Below are positions 29,763-39,484 of a stretch of DNA of 64,000 nt, in pieces. How positions within the stretch are numbered: the first letter of the stretch is position 1; every line of letters starts with the position of its first letter. Under the pieces are notes generated by a model. That model searched no databases, was not told where the DNA came from, and was given only the letters and a program-made list of their open reading frames with translations. Source of the stretch: Torulaspora globosa (lineage: Eukaryota; Ascomycota; Saccharomycetes; Saccharomycetales; Saccharomycetaceae); NCBI RefSeq assembly GCF_014133895.1, contig NC_050729.1, forward strand, positions 248,001 through 312,000, given 5' to 3'. The translations under genes and the position numbers were made by a program.

Positions 29763-31190
29763 TCACAACCCTGGGGGTCCTTCTATGCCATTGTTAAGCC
29801 GAGATCCAGCTTCATTTCCCCCAAAGCCTGGAAGTCCAGGAGGACCACTCAATCCCGGAACGGTCGGTAGCGATTCTAGCCCAGGAAGTCCGCCGGAAGG
29901 CGAGGCGTCCATCCCAGGTGGCATCCGCCCAATGTCAGACTTGTCAGATGAAGCCGCAGGCAGCGAGGACGACGACATGCCTGGAATTCCCCAATCAACC
30001 CCTGCTGATTCAGTTGTGTTCAGTCCCGGTGGGCTCAAAACGGAATCCACTTTCTCCATTGGATAATCGTAAGACTTCTGTGTGGTATGAGGAGCACTGT
30101 ACGCCGTCTCCGGCTCGTGAGTTCCACGAGCTTGACGCGATCGGTAACTGCTGACGCCAACCTGCTGCTGGTAGTCGTTTCGAAGACCCTGCTCTTGCCA
30201 GGCCGCAGCATATCTCGGATTGCCAGGGTATCCGCCATATCTTGACTCCTGAACCGGCTGAGGCTGTACCGTCATTATGCAATCTATCGTGGCATGGCCA
30301 TGCTGTCCACATCTTCTGCAAGTAATTTTCTGTGCAAAGGTTTCTTTGTTAGGACATTCATATCTCTTGTGTCCCTGTAGTCCACAGATGGGGCAGGGCC
30401 TGTTATCTTCTCTTAAAGTACCATTCAACTCCGCGAGTTCTCTCAATTGTCCCCTCTTTAAGTCGTTCTGTCCCTCAGGCGATGTAACAGCTTTGCAAAT
30501 GATGCTTTCACACCCTTTGATGCCTCTTTGAATTTTATCCTCGGAGTCTGCTATAATGAGACAGTGCAACGGGTCAGAGAAGTTCATTGCGCCTCTTGGG
30601 AGATCGTTCGCGTTTTTTCCCTCCTTCACAGATCCGCGACCTCTGATGGCGATCTTGCAACCCGATTCCTCTTGCAGTTTCTTGAGGGTGTTGCCACGAG
30701 GCCCCAACAGCAAGCCTACAAAGTTTATTTCAGGGTACGCCTCAGTCGGTATGTAATACTTGTCCTGAAATTTGACTGGTCTCTTGTACCCTTCCGGAGC
30801 CACAAAGTGCGGTATCATTTTAAGTGCTATTTCGACCAACCTGTGTCTCTCCTCCTCTAACTTCCTCTTGTAACGTTGTTCACGGGTGTTAATCCTCTTG
30901 CCTCTAGCATCGTAAGCTGGCGGTGGCGAAGGCGATCTATTTCTCCTACTTGGAGGTTCAAAATTATTGGAACGCAGTGTGGCAGTTATTTCCTGAATTC
31001 GAAACATTGTCTGGTATGCGGTCATTTGCTCTAGAGTAAGCGATCCATTAATCTTAACCGGAAGCGGGTTGTAACCCTCAAAGCCTCTTTCTTCCCGCCG
31101 CTTTTCCCAGAGACTTTCATTCGCGTAATTCAGCTGTCGACCACGGGTCGTATTCTGATCAGACATCCGGCTTTCTGAGGTCTCTACCAT
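29763..31190 (-). CDS. MSL5: Branch-point binding protein Msl5 (BBP/SF1)
   Basis: Msl5 recognises the TACTAAC branch point in the commitment complex with Mud2. The 475-residue protein (476 in S. cerevisiae) has an SF1 helix-hairpin-like region (about 45-80), a KH-QUA2 RNA-binding domain at about 130-260 with [12 protein letters not shown], and two CCHC zinc knuckles at about 268-281 and 296-309. A Pro/Gly-rich tail follows with repeated P-P-G-L and P-G-L motifs. The first ATG is at 31190; a second in-frame ATG eight codons later (M-S-D-Q-N) could also serve. The RUB1 and DCN1 introns in this window carry its exact target sequence. Confidence 0.95.
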   Translation of the reverse strand: MVETSESRMSDQNTTRGRQLNYANESLWEKRREERGFEGYNPLPVKINGSLTLEQMTAYQTMFRIQEITATLRSNNFEPPSRRNRSPSPPPAYDARGKRINTREQRYKRKLEEERHRLVEIALKMIPHFVAPEGYKRPVKFQDKYYIPTEAYPEINFVGLLLGPRGNTLKKLQEESGCKIAIRGRGSVKEGKNANDLPRGAMNFSDPLHCLIIADSEDKIQRGIKGCESIICKAVTSPEGQNDLKRGQLRELAELNGTLREDNRPCPICGLQGHKRYECPNKETFAQKITCRRCGQHGHATIDCIMTVQPQPVQESRYGGYPGNPRYAAAWQEQGLRNDYQQQVGVSSYRSRQARGTHEPETAYSAPHTTQKSYDYPMEKVDSVLSPPGLNTTESAGVDWGIPGMSSSSLPAASSDKSDIGRMPPGMDASPSGGLPGLESLPTVPGLSGPPGLPGFGGNEAGSRLNNGIEGPPGL

Positions 31191-31376
31191 ATTATGATAG
31201 CATTTGATGTGTAGTCTAGCTCATCTCTAGTATAGATCGATTTGCAAGCCCTTCGTCATCCGTGACATTAATACTATAATAAGCTATATAGTATTATAGA
31301 TATAGTCAAACTGAAGTGTGTCACCATGTTATTTAGGTCTGTGCATTCTCATCTTTTGGTAGGAGCATAGTGAATA

Positions 31377-33866
31377 TCATATCTTTGCCAGCATCTCCGT
31401 GATAGCATTCTTGACGCTGTAAAATAGCTCGGATGGGCTACCGTCGACAATCGTCTCGCTGTCACTGATTTTACGGACTGCGACCTGCCCATCGACTACC
31501 AAAGTACCTTCTCCCTTGAACTCGGCTCGATGGTGCTGGTCTGTGAGCCTCCTTTTCAGATCGGCGAGCCGAATGTCACCGATGGATAGGGAACCACCGG
31601 TATGAGCTTTGAAGGAGGATTGCAGCGGTTTTAGTATCAGTTTAGTCCTGGAATTTTGGTTGCGCTTGCTTTGGGGCTTCGTAACTTCAGCTTTGTTCGC
31701 TTGTACTTTTTCCTTGACCAGTCGTCCTATTACGTGCGCCACCGTGTAGTTGTCACCGATTCTCTGCCACTTCAATAACGAGTCGAGCTCGGGATCCACG
31801 GATATGTCTATGGATTTGATGGAGGTAACGAATTCTATGGGCTTGTTCAGTGGCATCTCAATGACATCAACGTCTCTTTTCTGTAAAGTGGCGACAGACT
31901 GAGCATTTTGAGCTTCTTGAGGACCCAAAAGTAGTGCCTTCCTGGGCTTTAACGCAGGTAGGATCACGGACGTAGACCTCTGGTCGGCTAGACTTTCGAG
32001 GTTGATGAAAATCAGTGAGCATTTAACCGTGACTGTGGTTGTTGACTCAGTACGGTTTACAGGGTTCTGCAGTGGGTTTAGATAATCGATGTTGTCGAAC
32101 GATTCGGCACCACTTTTACCTCTTGCTCTCTTGGTTTCTCTGCGGGGCTTTTTCAGAGGTTCTCGACGTTCCTCAGAAAGATCGTATGGATCCTCATCTT
32201 CTTCGAGTCCTTCAATTGCAGAGTCGTTTTTACCGTTCAAGTTACTGTCGTCGCTTGAAAATAGAGAAGTAAAGTCGACAAAGGTGCCGTAGTCATCAGT
32301 CTTTATCCTGGCTGGCTGGAAGGGGAACATTTGATGTTTCGGATGAGAGCCTGGTTGAACAACGAAATCAACGGGAATTTCTACAGCGCTTTGAACAGCA
32401 GTGCTTGAGTCCTTCTCTTTCAGGATACTCAGCAGGTTATCTTCGTCTTCATCGTCCTCGTCATCAATGCCGACATTTTTACCTTGACTGTCTTCCATAT
32501 TAAATCCTCCCATGGATTTTTCACCAAGCTTCGCTTCCTGCTGTAACGATGCTTCCAGCTCTTCCCGACTGCTTCGGCGCCTGATGACTTCATTGGAATA
32601 TTCTTCCAGCTCGTTATCAGCCATAGGCTTCAATTGGACTGCTCTTAAACTCATCGACTCTGAAAAATTAAGGCATTTCCCTTCCTCAAATGCATGTTGC
32701 GCTCGAGCCAAATTCCAGCGCCGAAGCAGCACCGATATGGTTCTCACACCTTTGTCGCCGACTGACGTTAGAATTATTGTAGCTCTTTCCGCTTGACACA
32801 GCTTGGTGATTACCTCGTCAATCAGCAAATTTACTTGCGAGACGAAGCAAATTTTAGGCCCTGGATACTTGCTTAACTCTTCTGGTGTAACAACATGAAA
32901 TCTGCCTCCCAAATCAAAGGGGGATCTGTTGTCTCTAGCTTCCCAGATTTTCAGTAATGATGCGGACAGCCATTCGAGCATTGACCTCGCATAAGTCAAA
33001 GCTCTTCCTCGAGAATATGATATTAGCAGCACCGGGACTTGCGTGTATAGCCTACTCCTCGAGCACTCGTAAAGAAAGTCATGGACTAGTACGAACAAAT
33101 CTAAGAAGTTCCCGCCAATCTCAACAGGTATCATGGCAGAACCGTTGGAACTTAAAATACTTTTGAGAGAATCTTTGAACAGCTTGACACGTTTTCCATG
33201 AGGTTTCGGAGAACCGAACCGATCCAATTTAGTTATAAATGCTGACGGTCTCATCAAAGCCGACAAGGGCTTACCACCTTGATCCAGCAGTGATGAACTG
33301 TTCAGAATAGTACTTCTTGTATGATTCCAGCGAAGCGCGTAAACCAGTTTCTCGAAGTAGGTGCAGATACACCAGATAGAGCCACCTGGGCTCACTCCCG
33401 CGCTGTAGGCTACCAATGTGAGACCATCGTACTTAGATCGCAGATCTGCAAGCTGAGAGTATTTCAAAGCTTGTATGTGATCGAAAGCCTTTTCGACATC
33501 CCCAAGTTCGATGCGATTTGACTTGTATGGACCGATCAAGCCCCTGGCCACGTAGGATTCTATTGTAGTAACTCTGCCAAGGTTGGTTACAGGCAGCGTA
33601 GCGTAAACTTCGATCCTGGAGATGAAGTGTGCTAGGAAATTATAGTAAAGCGCAGCATAGGCTCCCAGAGATTCGACAGATGGCTGCGAGAGAAGGATTA
33701 AGTCAACTTCGGAAATCACGCCAGACCAATACTTCATGCTATCCTCGTAGGAAACATCTGGACTGCTCCAGCCAGGATCTATCAATATGGTGACATTGTC
33801 GAACCGCACTATCGTCCCAACAGACTCTCTGGAACCATCATCACAGCAGTTGACTGTATAGGTCAT
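31377..33866 (-). CDS. CFT2: Cleavage/polyadenylation factor subunit Cft2 (CPSF100)
   Basis: Cft2 is a subunit of the cleavage and polyadenylation factor acting in pre-mRNA 3' processing. The 829-residue protein (859 in S. cerevisiae) has a metallo-beta-lactamase fold followed by a beta-CASP region. The catalytic H-x-H-x-D-H of the active paralogue Ysh1 is absent: the corresponding loop reads L-S-Q-P-S-V-E-S-L-G. This is the known inactive state of CPSF100 proteins, not a mutation specific to this gene. An acidic linker (about 440-480 and 575-600) splits the protein, as in yeast Cft2. Confidence 0.95.
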   Translation of the reverse strand: MTYTVNCCDDGSRESVGTIVRFDNVTILIDPGWSSPDVSYEDSMKYWSGVISEVDLILLSQPSVESLGAYAALYYNFLAHFISRIEVYATLPVTNLGRVTTIESYVARGLIGPYKSNRIELGDVEKAFDHIQALKYSQLADLRSKYDGLTLVAYSAGVSPGGSIWCICTYFEKLVYALRWNHTRSTILNSSSLLDQGGKPLSALMRPSAFITKLDRFGSPKPHGKRVKLFKDSLKSILSSNGSAMIPVEIGGNFLDLFVLVHDFLYECSRSRLYTQVPVLLISYSRGRALTYARSMLEWLSASLLKIWEARDNRSPFDLGGRFHVVTPEELSKYPGPKICFVSQVNLLIDEVITKLCQAERATIILTSVGDKGVRTISVLLRRWNLARAQHAFEEGKCLNFSESMSLRAVQLKPMADNELEEYSNEVIRRRSSREELEASLQQEAKLGEKSMGGFNMEDSQGKNVGIDDEDDEDEDNLLSILKEKDSSTAVQSAVEIPVDFVVQPGSHPKHQMFPFQPARIKTDDYGTFVDFTSLFSSDDSNLNGKNDSAIEGLEEDEDPYDLSEERREPLKKPRRETKRARGKSGAESFDNIDYLNPLQNPVNRTESTTTVTVKCSLIFINLESLADQRSTSVILPALKPRKALLLGPQEAQNAQSVATLQKRDVDVIEMPLNKPIEFVTSIKSIDISVDPELDSLLKWQRIGDNYTVAHVIGRLVKEKVQANKAEVTKPQSKRNQNSRTKLILKPLQSSFKAHTGGSLSIGDIRLADLKRRLTDQHHRAEFKGEGTLVVDGQVAVRKISDSETIVDGSPSELFYSVKNAITEMLAKI

Positions 33867-34078
33867 CTGAAGCAGCTAACACCGAGCAAGTACACTGATA
33901 AGTCGTTCTGAACCGTAAACCTTACCGTTAAGTTAAGCTTTATCGTCTTCAACTCACGGTAACTACTGGAACTTTGTAAGGAAAACGCTCTTATACATAT
34001 AGCTGAAAGTGAAGAAAGCGGCCGTGGTATGGCTATTTCCCAGGTCTAATGTGCTTCTAGTTGTCGTTTTGAGTTTTG

Positions 34079-36265
34079 ATGCGGTTTCCCAGCGAATTGA
34101 TTGATCTTATTGTGTCTCAGGGCCTGGACAGTTGCAGAACTTCAATAGCCTGGTCCAACATCAGTCGCCATTATAGAGATTTGATTACAAAACAGCTGGG
34201 ATTGATAGTCTTGGATGATGGTACGAAAGAGTCCGATGAAACAAAGTTGGTTCTCGATTATCAAGTTCTTATGGTTGAGGGGAACACTCTGCACTTCGAG
34301 ACGGATCATCTAGAATACGAGAAATTGAAGCAGTTCGTCGTCAATTTCTCTAGACTACTAGTTGTGATTCACTCGGACAGAAGCTATAATGATGTTCTAG
34401 CCAGTATTCTAAACGATATTGCGCGGTTCAGTGCGGCTGGGACAAGTCTTTGCATAGTCTACAGCAACTCTCTTAACTTTCTGAGCAAGCTGTACTTCCG
34501 TGAGCTGTCATTGTATCAGGACAAGATCAGATTGTGTGAATTACATGTGCTAGGAAACGGGAAGGCTAGCGTGGATGAGGTTTGTGACTTGAACACGCTT
34601 TTTGAGAGAACGTATCTTTACAACCTCAAGAGCATATACTCGCTGGATGTACAGAGCAGCCAGCATCAGCTTATTTCCCAGGAGCCGCTTACAATCAAAC
34701 AGCTAAATTTTGTGGCATACGATGAAGCATCATCGGGCTTCTTCTCCCAATGTCCCAACCTGAAGGCGATAGAGTCTATGAAATACCCCATAAAGTATCA
34801 AGATACGCTTTATCGGTTACCACGCTGTGATTCAATTACTTTGACGCACTATGTAAGTGGGTGCCACTACTCCGCGCTTGACGGCAGCGCCGTCGGTAAA
34901 GAGCTCACACTCGTACCATCTCTACGATCGGAAGATCCCCAATTCCATGGCCTCTACTTTCCCCGATTGAAATCACTCAAACTCAAGCTTAGTGATGCAG
35001 TGAGCCATTTGGTTCGATTTCACAATTGCAATTTCTCATCGCTAGATGAGCTCGCTTGTGGATCATGTACAATACCCTGGGATGATATGCTATCTGCTGG
35101 CTGGAGTCCAGGCGAACTCGCTGTTACTTTGACATCAGATGATCAGTTGCGCTGGTTGACATCATCACCGCCGGGCATTGACAGACTGAGAATACTAAAT
35201 CCACAAACGCGGTTCATGGAATTTCCTGCATCGCGCATATTTGAGACGAGCAACTTGAACTTTAACACGATCTCGTTGGAGTTGAACATCATCTGGCAAT
35301 GCTATCTGCTTCAAAAGCTTATACTGCCAAATCTAGAACCCAGAGAGTGCCTGATGATAACTCTTGATGAGAATGCTCTGTCGGAGTCTTTGGCTTCAAG
35401 CTCGGGCAAGGGACTCAACTTAGAATTGGAAGACGACTATATTGTCTTCAGGGTCCCTCCTTTGAGACATTTTCAACTCATCGAGATCAGTTCAAGAAAT
35501 GCGGTTACTGAATCTTCTTGCGTGTCCAGGACATCTCCAGTTGATACAGCTTTAGCGTCGTCGCACGCTAAGATGAATAGTCTCTATTTCGACGCAGACG
35601 CAACCGGTGAGATCTGTTATGCAGTCTCGCCCTCAGAGTTCAGAAGGAATAGTCTTGCGGGTCTTACGAATGAATCCGCTAGAAGACAGAGCGCCATTGT
35701 CTTTCTCAATGGCTCTCGCACCCGAAGAGCCTCGTCGATAAGTTCCTCGAATTTTGATCCGGTGGTTCCGGCATCTAGCGATAATCCTTTTGACGGAGAT
35801 ACCGTAATTTTCGAGTTCTCAAAGTGCTCTCCAGCGGTCTTCACAACGAATTTAGACGCTTTGGAATCTTCATTATTCTCTTGGAAAAATCTAGAATCCA
35901 ACCGCATTCCATTTTTGCGAGTCCTAGTTCGAGATCAAGATGTACATAATCAAGTCGGCGATTTTGATTCCATCATACCCATCCTCGTACCTCGCATTAT
36001 TGAAGTTCTCAAATTTCCCTATGACATTAGGCTGCCGATGATGGTCATTGATAAATTTCAGGCAGTTGTCGATCTTACTAATCTTACTTTTGTTGTGACT
36101 GTTGAGCAGCGATTGAAACTCTCAACAGATATGCAGGCGTATCTGGGTTACAAGGGATGCAAAATACCTGTGCTTACAGATCAGCCAAACACGGGCTTGA
36201 CGGTTTCAATTCTGCTATGCTTTGATGAAATTGAGTATGATATTGAAGTAAAAAATGGTTTTTAA
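34079..36265 (+). CDS. F-box-like protein of unknown function, lineage-variable
   Basis: I do not recognise a specific family member. The first 40 residues (M-R-F-P-S-E-L-I-D-L-I-V... W-S-N-I-S-R-H-Y-R-D-L) read like a divergent F-box, so the protein may be a substrate adaptor of an SCF ubiquitin ligase. The next 400 residues have leucine-rich, LRR-like texture (e.g. L-K-S-L-K-L-K-L), and residues about 480-600 are Ser-rich and probably disordered. It lies between CFT2 (YLR115W counterpart) and HPR1 (YDR138W counterpart), a junction where S. cerevisiae has no equivalent gene. The gene was either lost after the duplication or gained here. The frame is intact over 728 codons. I start at the ATG at 34079, directly after an in-frame TTG. 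Confidence 0.75.
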   Translation: MRFPSELIDLIVSQGLDSCRTSIAWSNISRHYRDLITKQLGLIVLDDGTKESDETKLVLDYQVLMVEGNTLHFETDHLEYEKLKQFVVNFSRLLVVIHSDRSYNDVLASILNDIARFSAAGTSLCIVYSNSLNFLSKLYFRELSLYQDKIRLCELHVLGNGKASVDEVCDLNTLFERTYLYNLKSIYSLDVQSSQHQLISQEPLTIKQLNFVAYDEASSGFFSQCPNLKAIESMKYPIKYQDTLYRLPRCDSITLTHYVSGCHYSALDGSAVGKELTLVPSLRSEDPQFHGLYFPRLKSLKLKLSDAVSHLVRFHNCNFSSLDELACGSCTIPWDDMLSAGWSPGELAVTLTSDDQLRWLTSSPPGIDRLRILNPQTRFMEFPASRIFETSNLNFNTISLELNIIWQCYLLQKLILPNLEPRECLMITLDENALSESLASSSGKGLNLELEDDYIVFRVPPLRHFQLIEISSRNAVTESSCVSRTSPVDTALASSHAKMNSLYFDADATGEICYAVSPSEFRRNSLAGLTNESARRQSAIVFLNGSRTRRASSISSSNFDPVVPASSDNPFDGDTVIFEFSKCSPAVFTTNLDALESSLFSWKNLESNRIPFLRVLVRDQDVHNQVGDFDSIIPILVPRIIEVLKFPYDIRLPMMVIDKFQAVVDLTNLTFVVTVEQRLKLSTDMQAYLGYKGCKIPVLTDQPNTGLTVSILLCFDEIEYDIEVKNGF

Positions 36266-36417
36266 GCCGTACCCTCGTTCATTATATAGTTATTTAGCCC
36301 TAAGATGACTGGTCGCCTGTGTTGCAGGCAACAAGCGCAACAGCTGAAATCGGTAACATTACATCTGGAATCTCCAGTTAGCTCATAGTCCAACAATTGA
36401 CTCTACTGCACGCTGCA

Positions 36418-38652
36418 TCATGTAGACTGCAACTTCGGTGATTCTATAGCGGACTGTGGTCTATCAGAAAGATTAGCTAGCTCACTGCCCTCTTTCGCAA
36501 GGTCAGTTTGCTCATTGCTATCTTTCGGTAATTGTTCATCGTTCCACTGAGCTTGGTCCTTCTGATGCTTTATAGGCAGTTCTGGCGTTTGTTGACCAGA
36601 ATTTTGCGAATTTTCCATTTCTTCCTGTGTCAGATCAGTCGGGCCAATCTCGCTTTCATCCAATTTGCGCTGTTTGAGCGTAGCATGTTCATGTTCTGCC
36701 TCCTGCTCTCTTTTCCTTTTCAGTCTCTCCGAGCTGAACTTTCGTGCAGCCTCAAGTTTCCGCAAATGTGGCTCCTTCAATCGCTCCAGCATGATGTCAA
36801 TGGCTTTTCTCTTCTTCAAATTGTTAGCAACGATCGGAGACATGCTAAACAAGCCATTTATACCGATCTCTTCGTTAACTTTGTTAAAATCAAAGAGATA
36901 TTGCGACCTGAGGCGTCGCAAAGTTTGCCAGTCTTTGATGATATCTCTCGGGCGAGCCTGTTCTTCACTGGAGGTCAAGTTACTGCGCAAGTCTTCGAAG
37001 AAATCCTTAGCATTGTTGGGACATGTCTCTATCTGATCGAGTCCTGTCTTAATTTTCCAAACGTTATTGATGGATTTATTGCCAAGTGGCACAAATCCAA
37101 ATTTCTTGAATGAATAATCTATACTGCGGCCCTCGATGGCCTCCTGAGGGATAACAAACGAATGAAAGCTTTTGAATCCATCCATCTTTGACTTCAAGAA
37201 TTCCTCGTCCGCTTTCAGTACTTTCTCAATGATGGAGGCAAAGAGGGGATCTCTCTGGTGATAAAACTTGCTGATGTAGTTGTTCAGTATGTGATCACAA
37301 AGTGATATTGTCTTCTTGTGATTCGCTTCATTTAAGCTGTCGAACTTTATACTTCGCGAGGGTCTCTCTTTTTGATAACAACTCTTGTAATAGTTTTCGA
37401 CATCGGATGAGGTGACTATTTGACGAATCAGGTTCATAGTGAAGCATATTTGAAGTATGAACTGTTTCCGGAAATAGTCATTTTCAGGTTCCATTATCTG
37501 ATCATACAACATAGGTGGATGTGACATGGACATATCGAAAGGCGTAGGTTGAAGTAGAGAAGAGAGCGACACTTTCAAACCAACAAAGCCTGTCCAGTAT
37601 GTTTGTCTTTCTCTGTTAAATTTCTCAGAAATGGCGATATAGTTTGGGACCCTGGATTCCGATAGCTCGAAATCCGGCGGAAAGTCATAGTTGAGTTTCT
37701 CATTAATGCTTGAAACGGTCTTGCGTGATATGTCGATTTTTTTGTGAAAATCCTCTTCAACCTCAAAGATTGCATCCAACAGGGCACTAAGCGTTTTATC
37801 TAAGTCGATCTTGAATTCTAGCGGTTTATAAATGAATTCCAAGGGATTTGAAATCAAATTGCTGTAAACATAGTTGAAGTCCGTGGCAAAGACATTTTCT
37901 GACGACGAATCTGACCTGGTACTGCTGTTTATAGTCTTATTCCAAGGGTTTCCAGAGCTCAATTTGGTCGAAAACATGGCGGACCTGTTGAAGTTGGACT
38001 CTTCGGATATCGGAAGAAGCTCAGACAGAAACTTTTCTAATTTGAACTTCATTTCGTAGTGAAGTGGTGTGTTCAGGTAGCTATTGTTCTGCACTGTTGT
38101 CAATAGTTCATTCCAATATCTCAACTTATCGTACAAGGGCTGCTTATAGCTGACTAAGTTGGACGTTCCAACAGGCACGACATCTATACTGTTGCACATC
38201 TTGAACCACTCGATACGAGACTCTGCGTATGGCCAGAACTCCAACAGCCCTCTTGGCCAGCTCAAACTATCTACAACCGAGGAAAAGAGCCCAAAATACG
38301 AATTAGACCACGTCGAAGGGTTTTGCCTATATTTCCGCGAATGAAAGCAAAAGTCAAGGACAACGGCTGCGACCAGGATGCCATTCCTCAGTGTCGCTTC
38401 GTCATGGTCACTCTCCAGAGTTAATGTATCAGATATCCCTCTCGTTGCCACCAGTAAAATAAAAGCGTCCAGGTTTGTCTCCGCAATCTCACCACTTTGA
38501 ATTGCCGGCCATTTTAGCTGCACTACCTCGGCTGCGAATGAACTTTCCTCAAGAGGTTCGTCCAGTATATTGTCTGCTCGCCGAGCCAATTGCTTGAAAG
38601 ATGGAAGGACAAAATCAACACATGTTTGGACAAGTGCTTCAAACTTCTCCAT
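36418..38652 (-). CDS. HPR1: THO complex subunit Hpr1
   Basis: Hpr1 is a THO/TREX subunit that couples transcription elongation to mRNA export and prevents R-loops. The protein is 744 residues from the ATG at 38652 (752 in S. cerevisiae), largely helical in the first 550 residues. The highly charged C-terminal tail from about 610 on (R-L-K-R-K-R-E-Q-E-A-E) matches the nucleic-acid-binding disordered tail of the family. The frame extends two codons further upstream only via GTG. It sits between the RUB1 and RGP1 counterparts of the chromosome IV track. Confidence 0.92.
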   Translation of the reverse strand: MEKFEALVQTCVDFVLPSFKQLARRADNILDEPLEESSFAAEVVQLKWPAIQSGEIAETNLDAFILLVATRGISDTLTLESDHDEATLRNGILVAAVVLDFCFHSRKYRQNPSTWSNSYFGLFSSVVDSLSWPRGLLEFWPYAESRIEWFKMCNSIDVVPVGTSNLVSYKQPLYDKLRYWNELLTTVQNNSYLNTPLHYEMKFKLEKFLSELLPISEESNFNRSAMFSTKLSSGNPWNKTINSSTRSDSSSENVFATDFNYVYSNLISNPLEFIYKPLEFKIDLDKTLSALLDAIFEVEEDFHKKIDISRKTVSSINEKLNYDFPPDFELSESRVPNYIAISEKFNRERQTYWTGFVGLKVSLSSLLQPTPFDMSMSHPPMLYDQIMEPENDYFRKQFILQICFTMNLIRQIVTSSDVENYYKSCYQKERPSRSIKFDSLNEANHKKTISLCDHILNNYISKFYHQRDPLFASIIEKVLKADEEFLKSKMDGFKSFHSFVIPQEAIEGRSIDYSFKKFGFVPLGNKSINNVWKIKTGLDQIETCPNNAKDFFEDLRSNLTSSEEQARPRDIIKDWQTLRRLRSQYLFDFNKVNEEIGINGLFSMSPIVANNLKKRKAIDIMLERLKEPHLRKLEAARKFSSERLKRKREQEAEHEHATLKQRKLDESEIGPTDLTQEEMENSQNSGQQTPELPIKHQKDQAQWNDEQLPKDSNEQTDLAKEGSELANLSDRPQSAIESPKLQST

Positions 38653-39484
38653 GAGCACAGAAACCTGGATATTCGCAACCTAATCCCTTCACTAAGCTTC
38701 CGTCCTAAGGATTGTAATCATACCTATCAGCATTCTTAGAAGAAACTTCACTTAGTACGTTGAAGGTGATGAGCTTAAAGCCCAGATAGCTTCTTGACCA
38801 GCTTGATCAGAGCTCAGCCCCCAGCAGATCTTGCTCGAGGTCGAGTAGCCGGTATCAGCCTTGCTGCCGGATGAGCATTCAGTGGCTTCCTCGCTAAACG
38901 CATCACATAATCGTCTCGTCGGACAGCAAGCGAGCGAACGTCCGCCAGCTGCAAGCTGGCAATTGGGTCTTGACATCCAACCGCTCTGGCGTCTTCTTGC
39001 CGCAGCAGTATAACGTTCCCAGCGAAGACGTAGTCGAAATGGCTGTTGTACATGATTCAGGCCGGCAATTTTACACCTCTGACAGTTTGCTGGCACCTCG
39101 TCGGGATCTTGCTGCTTCCCTGGGAGCAGTCAATCATAGTAATACCGGCAATAAGGATCTTTCTTGATCTTGCCCATTCATTGTAGATCCGAAACGTCTT
39201 GTTTGAGCCGGCAAAGGTGGCTCTGGCTTACGGCTCCGCCTGCCTTCCCTTCGTAGTCGAGCTCACAGCACATCGAAGCAGCTGGATCAGGCTAAGCTGA
39301 GCCATTCTGCTCCTTGGTTCCTCTGTCTTGGGACTCTTGAGCGCGCGACATGAGAGGAATGTTTGGAGTTGTACAGTCGTTATTTGGCGGCAGTTGAACA
39401 GTCGAAATAGGTCTTGCTGTATGATCAACTGTGTTGGCAGGATTGCTCATTGAAGGATCTTTATCAGATTGCTGGTTAGGCGAG
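38653..39484. other. GC-rich divergent intergenic region HPR1-AVL9
   Basis: This 832-bp interval separates the divergent starts of HPR1 and AVL9 and is unusually long and GC-rich for an intergenic region; two sampled 60-bp stretches at 38821 and 38941 are each 58% GC. It contains perfect or near-perfect inverted repeats, e.g. GCCAGCT-GCA-AGCTGGC at 38944-38960 and CTGCTTCCCTGGGAGCAG at 39111-39128. A 79-codon ATG-initiated frame on the minus strand (39053..38814) and overlapping frames exist but match nothing I know. No tRNA, snRNA, SRP RNA or RNase P RNA hallmark was recognised. Confidence 0.5.

Noticed and set aside
31377..33866. Loss of metal-binding motif in CFT2 as a gene defect
   Set aside because: CPSF100/Cft2 proteins are known to be catalytically inactive, so the missing H-x-H-x-D-H is normal.
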